From Tanypteryx hageni (lineage: Eukaryota > Arthropoda > Insecta > Odonata > Petaluridae), in assembly GCA_028673005.1 (NCBI GenBank), contig CM054115.1, positions 56,344,407 to 56,408,406 of the forward strand: a DNA stretch of 64,000 nucleotides. The letters are read 5' to 3'. Below, piece by piece: positions 39,961 to 53,150 of the stretch. Each line of letters starts with the position of its first letter. Position 1 is the first letter of the stretch. The notes beneath the pieces are model-generated. The model saw only the letters and a list, made by a program, of their open reading frames with translations, ran no database searches and had not been told where the DNA came from. A program made the translations under genes and the position numbers.

Positions 39961-41204
39961 TTGATTAGGCAGAGATTTATACTAGGAAGTATATTTTTAA
40001 TATTTTCAATGATAATTGATGCAATAATTGTATTTAGAAATATTGTTTTTGTTTGCCGGCATTCATTAACTATTCTTCTATATTTCTATACAGAGATTTG
40101 AATATTTCTTTGGGATACTTCTTCGTGAGTCCTACGAAAAATATCAGTGATATAGGAATATCCAGTGAACTGTGGAGGCAATCATCAAAAGATTATTTTA
40201 ATGGTTGAACTGTTCTATTGGAGTCTTAACAGGGTGGGATCTACCTTTGCCTCAAAATATAATTAGCGATTTATTTACTTTTTAGTGGATGCAAAACATG
40301 ATTTCATAAAATAAATTTAAATATTTTTTCTCTTTTTAGCTAAAGCTTAAATACACGCATCTGTCCCAGAAAATGTCTTCAAAGTCCTTCAAATATTCAT
40401 CAATTCAAAGCTCTGTATCTGACGTAATTAACGAAATTATTTATTTAACATGCAAAATAAATTATTACCTTCATTTCAGTTTATTGGCAACACTGTTATT
40501 CATCGATTGGTATTTCCAAGGCAATATAAATGTTTATATTTACTTGAGATAATAAAAAATAATTTATGCTGCGATTGATTCTAAATATAACTGTGGTTAC
40601 ACAATAATGTTCTACGTAAATTTTCATGCGTTTTTATACTATGTATCGTTTAAGTGTTAGTTTGTTGTGAGATGGCCTGTGGATATCCTCCGTAGCGATA
40701 ATTTTCATTCGTTTCCTCCAATCGAACGTTTTATCTTCGATTTTGCAAAGACAATGGATCGTAAGGATATGTTATAAGAGAATCATCTGAGTTAGAAATT
40801 CATGCGAAATTGGTTCAATTCAGAAACACATTAAATTTTTATTTTAAAATTACGATTCCTTGTCGCCAGAGGCAGGGTTGTCTTTTCGACATTCAATCAG
40901 AATCCGGACAGACAAACTCACCCTTGCTCCATTATAGTATGATTTAATTAGATTATATGGAAAACGAGAAATAGTTTGTGAATATACTCCCGTGACAGCC
41001 GATAGTAAGTTTTTACTGAATTAAGTATGAATTTCCAGTTCTGAATGAATATATAAGTGCTTCAAATAAGTTCAGTGTAAATATTTTAAATAAGGTAATC
41101 TAATTTATTAAAAATAACATTACGTTAATGCATATAGAGCCATTATCTATATAAAAGTTATTTATAAAAATTCATTTTTATATTATTATTTGTTTCGGAG
41201 TTTA
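39961..41204. other. Anonymous AT-rich sequence
   Basis: About 1.2 kb with no recognised gene, RNA or repeat. Confidence 0.5.
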
Positions 41205-41400
41205 TTTCGTCATTGTCTTGTAATATCCGAAGCAAGCATTCCTACCAAATTTCAATTTTCTATCTAGTCGGGAAATTTGTAAAAACACGTTAAAAGATCG
41301 TGACAATCGAGCGTTAAACGCGTTCAAAAGATCGCGATCGAGCATCAGATTTCACTCAATAGGAATCAAAGCAGCGTCCCGACCGACGGATGGACAGAAT
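41205..41400 (-). repeat. Family A repeat fragment
   Basis: GCATTCCTACCAAATTTCAA, TTCTATCTAGTCGGGAAATT and AAAGATCGTGACAATCG match 13635-13710. It ends with GACCGACGGATGGACAG. Confidence 0.82.
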
Positions 41401-41429
41401 TAGGAAATTATATATATATAACATATAGG

Positions 41430-41960
41430 AGGAAACTAATATTTAGGCACTTTCAGATGAGTTGGAGATTCGAAATTTTTTTCTTAGGTAGGATTTTGTG
41501 CAAAACCGACTAGAAAAAACGAAAATCTTGAAAAGGTGCAACAATGCGGCCGCTAAAAATTCGCAATTGTTTAAACAAATTTTCAAGGTTTATGTATTTC
41601 CAAATGTGCTACGGAGCTGAAATTTTTTTAGTGGTAGGATTTGTAAAAAAAAAGAAATAGAAATTATACAAATTTTGATATTTTAATTTGTCTGGTAGTT
41701 AAAAATTCTTAAAGTTTAAACAAATAGGTAAATGTTTAGATACTACGGGGCGAGTTAGAGTGCTGAAATTTTCAAGTTATTTACAGGAGTAGTGCATTTG
41801 CACAAATCAACATTTGAATCTCTCCATAAATATATTGCGGCGGCCGTTAAAAATGTATAAAATTTAAACAATTAAAAAAATATTATTTCACTTCTAGAAG
41901 TGCTACAACTTTAAAATTTGGCAGAAATGTGTAGCATTAGTACTCCATAATGGAGAAAAG
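41430..41960 (+). repeat. Family D repeat copy
   Basis: The left part (CTAATATTTAGGC, GAGTTGGAGATT) matches 15615-15650, and the right part (from 41566) matches 16806-17170. It loses similarity at about 41945, before the hairpin end. Confidence 0.88.
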
Positions 41961-42061
41961 ATAAAATTCTTAAAATTGCAAAGTTTATGGATTGTTTTAA
42001 TCTATTATTTTTACATAAGGGAAAAACGAAAATCGCTCTGGAGGTGAAATCTTTAGAATTT

Positions 42062-42063
<2 letters not shown>

Positions 42064-42140
<77 letters not shown>
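42064..42140. repeat. (TA)n microsatellite
   Basis: Pure TA repeat of about 77 bp. Confidence 0.98.
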
Positions 42141-42144
<4 letters not shown>

Positions 42145-42146
42145 AA

Positions 42147-42196
42147 TGATGAAATATGTCTGAAAAATGAATGTTTTTCCAAGGTGAGATGATATG

Positions 42197-42198
<2 letters not shown>
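42147..42198 (+). repeat. Helitron-like end lacking its hairpin
   Basis: TGATGAAATATGTCTGAAAAA through GGTGAGATGATATGCT matches 16531-16582, but stops three bases into the hairpin and runs straight into (TA)n. Confidence 0.75.

Positions 42199-42283
<85 letters not shown>
42199..42283. repeat. (TA)n(CA)n microsatellite
   Basis: TA repeat to 42270, then CA repeat. Confidence 0.98.
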
Positions 42284-43355
42284 CAGCAAATATACCCGGA
42301 AAGAGCAGGCAAATGCGGGCACCGGGTTTCTCTGCTCCCTTCCTGGCTATTCATTGCACTACCTCTAATATACCCATTGTGAGTAGGAAAGAGGCGAATC
42401 AGGCTGGACTCTGATATAAATATACCCGGCATTGCTCGGGTCTTTGTTTAATTCCTTTCAAAAATTATCTTCTCAAAATAAATCTATAAAAATATCGTAA
42501 AGTATTAAAAATGGAAAATTTTAAACGAATATTATGAATTTTTATCTAGATATAGAATTTCGGAAACGAAAGAAGTGTACCTGAAATCAAAATTTTAAAT
42601 GATAGACAATCGAGAATTAAGACTTTTTTCTGCACAAACAAACAAATTTAAAAAAATATATTTCTGAAGAGAAGCAGCAAAGGAGATTTTTGTTTCATTA
42701 TTACTGTATATCTTTTCAGATCCCGGAACGGTAAATAATACGTTGCTATTTACAGTTATTGTTGTTCAATATTTGTTAAGTAATCATTTGTGATGATAAA
42801 TCCGGAGCCTCGACCGCTGTTAAATTGGTTATTTTTACCGAAGCAAGGATTGAGTTATAGCATAGTTATAAAAATACATATAAGAGGCTATGGTTGTTTT
42901 CTGTAAAAAGCATACTAAAAAATTAATTTTATTGCTTCTACACGTGAAATGTTTCTTCAAACTAAAAATTCACGAATATAAACATTCCTATCATTATATA
43001 TCACATGCTAACCCCCAATGTAATGAAAATCCGTTTGATATAAGCCGAGATGGAATTCAGGTGATAACATATAAATGATCTATATTGGTAACACTGATCT
43101 ATTTTAATATAAAGGTATTTTAATTTAAATGTATATGGATGAATATGAGGCTAAGAATAGAATTCAATTTCGGGAACATATTATAATGTAAATTATATAT
43201 TTTTTAAATTTTCAGTCCACATAAAATATTGTTTCATTAAATTAAAATTTATTAGTTTTATTCGAAGAAAGTGCAATATATACCCTCTCAAAATAGCGCC
43301 ACAAACGGATAATTGTTTTCTTAATTGCCACGTTAACCCTATATAAACAAATTCT
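42284..43355. other. Anonymous sequence
   Basis: The start has a small ACCCG-(8 nt)-CGGGT hairpin (42424-42441). About 43028-43055 (AATCCGTTTGATATAAGCCG) resembles the family E tail near 54.1 kb. Otherwise nothing recognised. Confidence 0.45.
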
Positions 43356-43359
43356 GATT

Positions 43360-44080
43360 CGTTCATTATATACATTTCTGCCAAATTTCAATTTTCTATC
43401 TACATCCTTGGTCGAGTTATTCGCGTTTTAATAACTTGACACTAAGACCAACGAACGGACAACATAGCGTATTTCACCTCTTTAGGTATTCCTTCTCGTA
43501 AATAACGCAACGAACTATGAAAATCATTTCCCTCTTCCGTCTTTCTCTCCTTCCCGTAATATAAGCTTTCAAAGCAAACTTAAACTCATAAGGATTGGAA
43601 TAAAAATATGATTTTGAGGTTTAACAATGTAATTGGTAGGCGAGGCAACATCTCATTAAAATGTCAAAATTTCCCCAAAATATGTGAATTAAACGTTTAA
43701 CATGAGTAATTTCAAACTGTAAGCAGGAAAACATGAACAGCATAAAAAACTATATAATTCTTTCTTTAAAATAGTTTAGATTTAAAGATCGTAGTTTGAT
43801 TCTTTCTAATTTTAATCTCAAAAAGAAGAAAAGCCTGCACGTCAAAAAGTAGATTTTTACGTGTTATCTTATGGGGAATGCAAATCATCGTCTGGAGTCG
43901 AACCCTGGACGTTTTTCGTAAATTTTCCTTCGTTACAGCATTTTCATATACCAGTAGATTATTTCTGCCAAATTTAAAGTTTATATCTGCATATTTGATC
44001 GAGTTATTCACGTTTTAAGAGCGTGACATAGATCAACAAACCAACGGACGGACCAACATAACTTTTTATTATAATGGGGG
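43360..44080 (-). repeat. Family A repeat, long copy
   Basis: Minus-strand match to 37960-38470 over most of its length: CCAGGGTTCGACTCCAGACG (a clear B-box-like GGTTCGACTCC), GATAACACGTAAAAATC, CAACATCTCATTAAAATG (as plus) and GGTTTAACAATGTAATTGG. The right end carries CCAACGGACGGACCAAC. The left edge (43360-43500) is a second, partial end unit. Confidence 0.85.
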
Positions 44081-46190
44081 ATAACCTATATAATTTTGAC
44101 ACATGTAAACTATAGTTATGGTATGTTTCTAAAATTCCTATTCCCGGACTTCGGAGGAAACTAGAATTTTAGTTTTCTAAGACGATTGCTAAACAATATA
44201 CTTCTTAACAAAAAATCTAGATCAAAGGTTATACGTGATATACCTATATTCGTTATCGAGAGAAAACATGTATCTAATTCTATAACAACCTTACAAATAT
44301 TAGTTTCACAAACAAACAAATATCGTGCTCGCTTCGAAAAGGAGAGCTTCACGCGCGTTTGAAAATTTTGGTGTGATGTTTGCCGGGTAGCAGCCAATGA
44401 CGCATTAATTAGCATACCCATTAAAATAACGTTGAGGTTTTCGAAAAGGTCGTTATCGTCTAGATCACTCCCTCAAAGTTACAGCGTCGAAGCTTCGGTA
44501 GCTTAACTCACTGTAGGTGGTCAAATGCCTCGTCATCCGGAGGTAATATGTTAACTCTGGAGTTTGGCGTATAGATCGTTGGCCCCGAGCCAATTAGCGT
44601 ATTATTTCGAGATGAGCGAATCGCTCATCATCCGGTCTTTAATATGCTTAGTTCCCTCCGAGATGACGATGAATTTGCTCGGATGACGAGAGCAATATTT
44701 AAGATAAAAATTCCTAATACCTTCGAGAAGTTTTTTAAAACTTCAAGAGACGCGCCCACATGGCGATCGGTTTATTTTTATTCAGTCCATAGATTACATT
44801 ATTGAAAATCATGTTACTTGCGCAGAGCAGAAAGAGAGAGAGCTAATCCTCATTTTCTCAGCAATCGATCAGTTGCTTCAAATTTGTTTACTTGTCAGTA
44901 ACTTAGACAACGAATCCCGAATTATGAGAAAACTTGAGCTTTAAATATACCTCTTTAAATAAATTAGATGTCATTCTAGTTTTATTCACAATTGTCGTGA
45001 TCCATAAATATGCGATTAAAGAAAACTTTTTATAAGTTTAATGGCCAAGAAATTATTCCTTCAACTTGATGTCAGGAGGCTTCATATTGAAGTTTATAAC
45101 ACGCAATATTGTCATCAAAACTCTTAGCCAATTTCAGATAGTTTTCTTTCTAAAATGCCGTATAAGTTTACACTAAATGCAAATTATATGTACTAATATC
45201 GACAAAAAAATATCAAATTCTGAGTAAATAACAGCGCTAACGTGCTGTGCTTGTTCTCATCTCTAAGATCGACATGGTCGATTCAACTTGAATCCTCCAC
45301 GTGAAATTTGCATCTATGTATTTGTATATAGAGTTAATTTATTTAAAATAGGTTATACTCTGTACTTTTAATAATCTTTTGCGGAGTTATACTTCGCGTT
45401 TAGTAATTTTAGGGCTATGCTTTCAGCATACAACTACCACAAAAAAGGGATATCATAGAGTTCTCATTTGAATATCGGTTAATTCTACACTTTTTGCAGT
45501 AGCGAGATTGTATATCAAAGACAAAAGTGCGTCTAGTTTATAATATTACAAATAACATGTTGCTCTATTTATCTACTCAAAACAGAAATTAAAAGAGATA
45601 AAAAGGTAGATGATAACTATTACCTTATATCTCATGCAAGTTATTAATAGAAAACAATTGAAATAAAATACGTGCATTCTGGGTTTTGTCAAAATCGGGT
45701 AAATAAATATGGAATGCATTTTTAAGCGTAGGAATAGGTCCAATTTATCAAGAAATGTTTTTAGAAATAAGACAACCTAGATATTTGGATGTGAAATTTT
45801 TATATTGAAATTAAAACAAATTTTAATTCAATTTCGTTTAAACAAAATCGGACCTCGGGAACAAAAAAGCTAAAAAGATAAAATAAATTTTTAAAATGGG
45901 AAACTTTAAAATATAAGGATCAACGAATGGGCGAAAACAAAATTTTCTGTCAAAAAAAGAACCGATTGCGGTAGTTTTCTTCTTTTGAATTTTTAAATTA
46001 TTGCCCGTTTAAAAAAATCGCAAAATAATAGGAAATAAAAACGGAGGTGACCAAATTATCCTCACAATATATTTCCTTGAAGAACTCACTTCTTTGAAAT
46101 TTCAATCTCATACACAATTCTGGAATTCAGATTTATGTAAACATGCTAAGATGGAAAAGATTATTTTATTAACTCTTACATTTAATATAA
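44081..46190. other. Anonymous sequence
   Basis: About 2.1 kb without a gene. 44390-44720 is GC-richer with several GATGA/TCATC words and the palindrome at 44611-44629. Confidence 0.45.
44611..44629. other. Perfect 19-bp palindrome
   Basis: GATGAGCGA-A-TCGCTCATC, 9-bp arms around one base. Function unknown. Confidence 0.9.
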
Positions 46191-46194
46191 CATC

Positions 46195-46440
46195 CTAGAA
46201 ATAAGGAGAGTGAGAATGGGAGTAACTGAAAGATGGAAAGAGAGGCAAGGAGAAGAAAAGAAAGATAAACCCCAAAGGGGATAAGCCGAAAGGTGACATC
46301 GACTTAATAAAGGACACGACAAAGAAAGCAGAGAAGAGAGAGGGTGGAGGAAGACAGAGAGAATGAGGTGGAAGGAAAGGGAAAGTCGAGGATTAAAGGA
46401 CGATAGAATGAAGTAAGATAGATTAAGGGAAATATTAGAG
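46195..46440. repeat. Polypurine tract (plus strand)
   Basis: GA-rich, about 245 bp; the 108-codon minus-strand ORF over it is compositional. Confidence 0.88.
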
Positions 46441-46877
46441 GTGACATCGGACATCTTTGGAAAGATGAACGACGAAATGTTAGAATGATGAGAACGAAAA
46501 ATGAACATCGGTCAAAAAATTTCTTTTAGATATGAAACAATACAAGGAAAGAATTATATGACGAGAGAAATAAAACAAATTGAATGTGATAAATATTATA
46601 GGAGAGAGGTATAATAAATATTAGGCGAAAGAAGAGCAATAATTGAGAGAAACAAAGCTAGATAATTCTTAATGAAAAAATAACAATTTTGAATTTCAAG
46701 GTTTATTTAAAGTACAAAGAACCGGTTTTCTCGATACAAAGACATTTGTAAGGGGAAAAAAGATCCGCTTCATAATGAAATAAACTGTGGAATGTAACAT
46801 CGTTGTTTTTTGTTTCAGAGTTTCACCGTCAACATTTGATTATAAATATAATGCATAAATATAAATAACGGAGAATA

Positions 46878-46913
<36 letters not shown>

Positions 46914-47329
46914 AGAGAGGAAAGACTTTACTGAGGGAAAGACTACAAAAATTATTAAAAAAACAAAGACAAAGGTGAAAGCTGATAGTGAAGGCAGTAA
47001 TATACCAAGGAATAGAAGGAGATTATAATCTATATAAACCGCGTTTTAGTCACAAAGCGGTCGTGTAAAATATTTGCGAATTATTAATGGGGACGTCTAC
47101 TTTGTAACTAAAACCTGAATTTAATACACAAAAACATTTTGAGGCTGCTAGATTAACGTATTATATTAAAAACAAGGAGAATTCGATAACTCATATTTTT
47201 CAATAAAACTGAAGAGGTTTAGAGCATAAAATTGAGAAATATAGAGAAATAATACCAAGATAGCAAAAAAGATACAGAGTAGCAGATTAAAATTATGAAG
47301 AAAAGGTAATGTACAAGAGATCACGTCAG
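46441..47329. other. Anonymous AT-rich sequence with a (TA)n tract
   Basis: A (TA)n microsatellite occupies about 46880-46909. Nothing else recognised. Confidence 0.55.
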
Positions 47330-47478
47330 GAAGAGAGAATCAGCAGCAGCGTAGGAGGATATTGAATAGTAAGATAATGAGCGGAGAAAGAGATAAATAG
47401 AAAGCAAGAGATAAAACTAGAGAGGCGGATAATTGGTAATGAGGAAAGTGGGAGCGAAGGAGGAGAGCTTGAGACATT

Positions 47479-47529
<51 letters not shown>

Positions 47530-48250
47530 AGGAAAATGAATGGAGGCGGGAGATGAGATGTAGGTAGTGTGGGTGGAGATGACTAGGGCTCCGTTGAGTG
47601 GGAGGCAGCAAGTGGAAGAGAGAGAGAGAGTAGGGGAGGGCTGCAGGGAGCGAAGGGGAGACAGAAAAGGAGAGCAGGAAGTGGGGCAAGGGCACTTCGC
47701 AGAGAGAGAGCAAGAGGAGAAGGTCAGACACGGGGCGAGAAGTAAGGATAGAGAGGGAAAGGCTCGAGTAAGAAAAGGAGTGGGATGAAATTGTAGGAGG
47801 GGAAAAAAAGAACGAAATTAAAGGATATATATGGAGAAGATTCCTTTGGCTGGAGAGGATTCCCTCTCCAAGGTTGCGAAATTGGTGGGCGTGGTCGGAG
47901 GAGGAAGGAAGGGAGGGATGGATAGATGGAAAGGGATGCGAATGTTAGAAGGTCCTGGAAGATTCTATATAGTCCGAAAATGAGAGAAAGAGAGAGATAA
48001 CGTAGTCGGAGAAAGGATTGTACGAGAAAGTAGGATAGAGTCGAAGAAAAAAACGACGAGATGGATGGAATGATAGATGGCAGGGCGTGGTAATGGAAGG
48101 AGGATAGGGAGGAAGAAAAAGCGCCTGGAAGGAAGAAGGCTGAATAGATATAAGAAGGAAAGTGCAGAATAAAAAAGGAGGAAGGAGAAAACAAGATTTG
48201 AGAGAGAGAAAAGGGGGCAGTGGATGTCGGTGATGGATGAAGGAGAAGCA
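47330..48250. repeat. Long polypurine region with (TA)n inside
   Basis: About 900 bp of GA-rich plus-strand sequence, interrupted by a pure TA tract (47482-47527) and a few mixed stretches (47815-47890). The 231-, 123- and 107-codon minus-strand ORFs are Ser/Leu/Phe-rich translations of the tract and overlap in three frames. Confidence 0.88.
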
Positions 48251-50155
48251 CGCCGTGGTAAGCAGCATGAATGACTGTACGGGATATAATTGGAAACACC
48301 GAAAAAATGTTCAAGCTCTCGCGACTTGACCAACAAGTATATCTTTCCGAAATTCTGGAGCGATATCGACGCTTTAGTATCAATGAAGTCGCGTTATGCC
48401 ACTGATTTTGTTTCGTCACTTTTAAAATAATTTGCTACAAGAAAAGCGTTTGGAAAACATAATTGTATCTCGGTGCAAATTAAATTAATAAAATTTCTCC
48501 TTTAATATAACCAAGGAAAAAAGGATTGTACTTACCTTAGGAAAGGATAAATCCTAACCTTAAAACTACGTTCGAAAGAGAGTTATCGAGCTCACCTTAA
48601 GACTAGAACCAAAACTAGCCATTGCCAAGTTATTCTACAATCGTAGAGTCACCGCTGCTGAAGGCTGCTCGGTAGCTAAATTCCCATCTGGTTTTACCAA
48701 CATGTTTATGGCTATTGGAGACAGACGCAGTTTATCAACTTGATATGTCAATTTATCTTTCATTAATGAAAAAATAGAAATGCTTTGGTCAAAGTTGGCT
48801 ATAATGATTACGTGAGCATATATTCAACAAATGAAATACATTACTTTTTAAAATAGTGATGTCCTTTAAAAAAATAAATAACAAGTGCATAATTCTGCAT
48901 TATTTTAGGTGGAAAAACAAAACCCGAGTGAATAAAACTCCCATTTGGAAATGCGTTAATCGAAATCTCCGAGCACCATTCGTCGCACAAAACGTACTAA
49001 ATCTCATCGTAAGAATGCGCGGATGAAACCAAATCCCGTCGATGACTTAAAGAGAATTATTTTCTAAACATAAGAGAGTTATTTGGGTATTGAGGGGTAC
49101 GGTTTCCTCGAACGTCCCGCAGTCGTAACAAGGTATACTCCAATACTCTCGGTTGCGTCGGCAGACCGGTGTGATCTTACAATGGTCTGGGTGAAATGAC
49201 GAGATTGATTTTCTTGGAGCTCACGCCTTTTGAGCAAAGGAGAAATCCGACACGAGGATAGGCCTAAGGAGAAATACGAAACTGTCAGTCTCAAAGAGGC
49301 TCTAATGAACTCTACGCCATATCCTCCGCAAGTGACGCCAACTCAGGGGGAGAGAGAGAGAAAACAGACAACCCGAAGAGACTCCCATGAAGAGGAAGAT
49401 GTGAAAAGGGAGAAAATTAGACGAAACGAATTTGATTCGACAGGTGTAACTTGGCACATAATATCTGTGGCCAAAAAGCAAAGGACAACTACCGTAATTT
49501 TCCATCGATTTGACGAATTTGTTGGAATATTTTAAAGGTGTCCACTTTACTTTCTAAAAAGGATGTTCAGTTAAATTATAAGAAAATAATAGAAATCGCG
49601 GTTAAAAATCGGAATGACGTTGAAAATGCATTCATATTGACATATCGTCAGATAGGTTAATATTTAAAGAAAGCTTTGGGATCCAAAAATGAACCGCAGC
49701 CAACAAAAATATAAGAGCATTAGAAAAAAGAAAATAAAACTTGAAGATGAAATTAATCGAAAATATAATATTTGCAAGGAAGTCCTACCAAATTGAAATG
49801 AGGAAAGCAACGCAGTAGAAAACGAGTCCGGGAACGTGCATTCTGTTTTAATTCAAGGTTCTTTATGCATTCAAATACTTCATTTTTTCTAAATATTAAA
49901 TTATTATTCTAATGTTAAATTTCGCGAGGTAAAAAATCAAAATAGCCATTATTGATTCAAGAAGAAGCGAGGAAAGATTTCTTTTAAGTACCTGGAGATA
50001 GATACGCCTCTAACTAAAGAGACGTTTCGACTTCGTAATTCGTATTAATGTTCAGAACCTGCGAACGAACGTCAACCATGCGTAAATTTTACACGCAGGC
50101 CATAAAACAACGAGTATCATTTATTATCAAAAATACCTTTTAAAGTAAAAGGAAA
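48251..50155. other. Anonymous sequence
   Basis: About 1.9 kb. 49080-49320 is less biased in composition and could hold an exon, but I see no conserved motif or convincing splice pair. Confidence 0.4.
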
Positions 50156-50159
50156 AGAA

Positions 50160-50560
50160 TCAAAATATAAAATCAGTATGAAAATATGAATAATTTCTAA
50201 AAAAGAAGATAGAAGTTGAGGGAAAAACAAAATTAAGCGGCAGCGGAAGATGTTGGTGCCTACCATAGACTAAGGCGAATGTAGATGAGAACGGCGGGAG
50301 CAACAAGATTGATTGAGTGAGAAACAGGAGAATTTTGTGTGAGAGAGCCGAAGAGACAAAAGTGAAAGATGAAGAAAAATTGGCCGAAAAGTATTGGAGA
50401 GGAAGGAAGGTGTGATGAATAGCCAGACAGCGAAGAAGAAAGAGGATCAGAAGAAAAGGGGATTTCAAAATAAAAGAGGGATGAATGGCGCAAGACAGGA
50501 AGACAAACAACTGATGAATGGAGGAAAGAGTAGGAAGAAAACGTATTCAAAGAGCTAGGA
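50160..50560. repeat. Polypurine tract (plus strand)
   Basis: GA-rich over about 400 bp; overlapping minus-strand ORFs are compositional. Confidence 0.85.
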
Positions 50561-51240
50561 ACTTCGAGGAATATTTTGAAACAATTACCGATATGAAAGC
50601 GGAAGAAGGACAGAGAAAAAGTAAGAGACTATTGTCTTACACATAATTCAGTGTAACATTATAAGTGTACCTGTTAAAAATAACTCTTGCATGCAAATAT
50701 TTTGTACTTGGTGATAAAATCCAAAAGCCACAAACAATTGGAAATTTAATCCCTCGTCCTTAAAGCTACTCCAACCATGTTAAAAATTGATTCATTTAGG
50801 ATTAACTACAGGTCCAAAATCTTACTCGTTGACATAACAACTAAATGTATCAAATAAAAAAGTGATCACGTAAAATCAACTTAGAACAACAAAATGATAG
50901 AAACGTGATAAAAACAATTCGTTAAATTTGAACCAATTTCATATTTAATATATATTGGCCGTAATCATAGCTTATCATAATAAAAGATTAGTTTTAAGTT
51001 AACGAGAAAATAATTTATAATGAAAAAGCTTAGAATTAAATTTAATGAGATCAAAAATATAACTAAAATATGACGAATAACGTTTCGTGGCATACTGAGA
51101 CGAAGAGATGCATTGTACGGCAGAAACTACGTACAAGTGCAGTAATACAGATTATTTTTTCGAAAAATTAGGATGAAAATGGAGGTAAAAACGACAATCC
51201 AGCTTAATACTGCAACGGAATCGGAAAAGTTGGGGAAAAA
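50561..51240. other. Anonymous AT-rich sequence
   Basis: No recognised feature. Confidence 0.5.
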
Positions 51241-51249
51241 TATTTGAAT

Positions 51250-51690
51250 GGTATCACAGAAAGATTATAGGAGGATAAGGAAAGGAGATAGACCGGAGAC
51301 GCTAAAACATGACGATAGCAGCAGAAAAATAAAATAGAGAAGAGGAGAGGTGGAATGAAGTGTAGAGAGGGAGGGAGGAAAGTAAAGGGAAAAGAAGGGA
51401 ATGAGAGAAGGGAGGAGGGTAAGGAGGAAGCATGTAGTGGCTCTGAGGATATCCCTGTGGCCCAGACCGCCTGGAGCGGTGGAAATTGGCTGTGGGCCCC
51501 AAAGGGGAAATGAAGCGAGTCCACGCTTTCCCGAAACATTCACTCCCTCGAAACTAGTCGTTTCCCCTCCCCCTTCCACGCTTCTACCCGACACTCCTAC
51601 TTCTTACCTACTCTACTTCTACGACCGTACCCAATCTCTCTACTAATCCCCGCTCCTACTACACTCTCTCAACCTCTCTTTTGCCTTGAA
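51250..51690. repeat. Polypurine tract, GC-rich core, polypyrimidine tract
   Basis: Purine-rich 51250-51430, then a balanced GC-rich core (51431-51540, with TGTGGCCCAGACCGCC), then pyrimidine-rich 51541-51690 on the same strand. Three overlapping ORFs on the two strands give no clear coding frame. Confidence 0.75.
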
Positions 51691-53030
51691 AACAACGCGT
51701 CTTGTTATGCTTCTGTCGTAACGCTATCCACGTCTTCCACGCACGCGCACTCTGCCTGTCTTGCAGGCGGACCTCGGCCGTCAGCGTTCTATCTACATTC
51801 TTTTCCTGCCTCAGGGAATTGGAAGGGAGCGGGATTGGACAGCAGTATTTTTTTAATAAGGCGCTATCCCATAATGCAGGACCCATTGGAGGACCTCGAC
51901 ACATTCAAAATGTGCATCACTATAGAGCTGTTCCAAAAAAATTAGTAGAACTTACTGTCAACTATGTGGAAACTAAACAATGGGATTTTTAAGTTTAATG
52001 AAGTTTCATTTACTCGCCTGATTGTCCAACTTTTTCTGCACTAAAACAAGGGTCGGGAAAATACGCATTTTCCCTCTTATACTAAAAAGGTTGTTTTCTG
52101 AATGAATAATACCTATAATTCTACTTAAAACATTCACTGATATTTTGTCTCCGCAAAAACTGGATCATAAGAACATTATTTTATCGAAATTTGACGTCTT
52201 CACGTGAATCATGCAACATAAACAAGGTTAACTATTGTTTCAAAGTAAAGGAGAGGCAACGTTGTTACAGAATGATCAAAATACTCTTTCTCATTGTTTT
52301 TAAAGTTGTTTAAATGAGAACATAGTGGATATTTAGACGTGCGTATAGCCAAAGAAACATATTGTTAAAGTAAATGAGAGGAAATTACGTGATGAAAAAA
52401 AATTATTTCCTCCTCATTATTCGGATGAGACAATTACGCGATGGATGCAATTACGCAAGTAAGTACGGTACTTTAATTTTAATGAATTTGTTTCTGAAAA
52501 AACTTATCTACATATATTATTTAACATTGACTTTAAAACTTTTAATTTTCCAAGCATATATTTTTCATGTGCTACCTTGAAAAAAATACCATTGAAAACT
52601 TGTGCTTGGATGAGATATATTTTAGTTCGTTTGGGTTCTTTGGGTTTCGTAATCACCTCTATGTTTTTATTTTTTTATTTTACGAGAGAAAATCTATGAG
52701 TCTGCTATTTCACCTATCATTAAATATTTTCTCGTTGACTAGTGCTTGGCAGCTGAAGAAATGTTTATTCGAATTTGTCAAGTGAGAAAGCATACCAAAA
52801 ATACTTAACGTGAATTGTCAATCCCAGTGGTTGAAATTCGAATATGAAATTCTAAAATTGTTTAACTTTTTCCTTTATTTTAATTTTTCTCTTCAAATAG
52901 CGGTTTTATAACGTATTATTAAAATATCCCGGAATGCTTTCATGGAAGAAGCATTTCAACTACAATGTACGTTTTAATTTTCCATCGATGGATTTTTATA
53001 TAAAAGTATCCACTTGAAATAAAACTGTCA
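51691..53030. other. Anonymous sequence, GC-richer at the left
   Basis: 51700-51830 has near-balanced composition, with a pyrimidine-rich stretch ending TCTTGCAG at about 51764 that could be a 3' splice site. No recognisable protein follows. The rest is AT-rich without features. Confidence 0.4.
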
Positions 53031-53034
53031 AGTT

Positions 53035-53150
53035 AGGAATATAAGGATCACTTCTACTTAATTTAATTGAAATCTGTGCAGCGGTTTGCGATATGAACTT
53101 TACGGCAGACGGACGGACGAGACGTACCTTCGCTTCGCTAGTAAAGAACG
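53035..53150 (+). repeat. Family E repeat tail, copy 1
   Basis: GAAATCTGTGCAGCGGTTTG is followed by GCAGACGGACGGACGAG and CTTCGCTTCGCTAG. A related tail lies at 54140-54260. Confidence 0.65.

Noticed and set aside
47724..48419. 231-codon minus-strand ORF
   Set aside because: Low-complexity translation of a GA tract, overlapped by two other frames.
51700..51992. Possible host exon after a TCTTGCAG acceptor
   Set aside because: No recognisable protein, no matching donor and no conserved reading; kept only as a remark.
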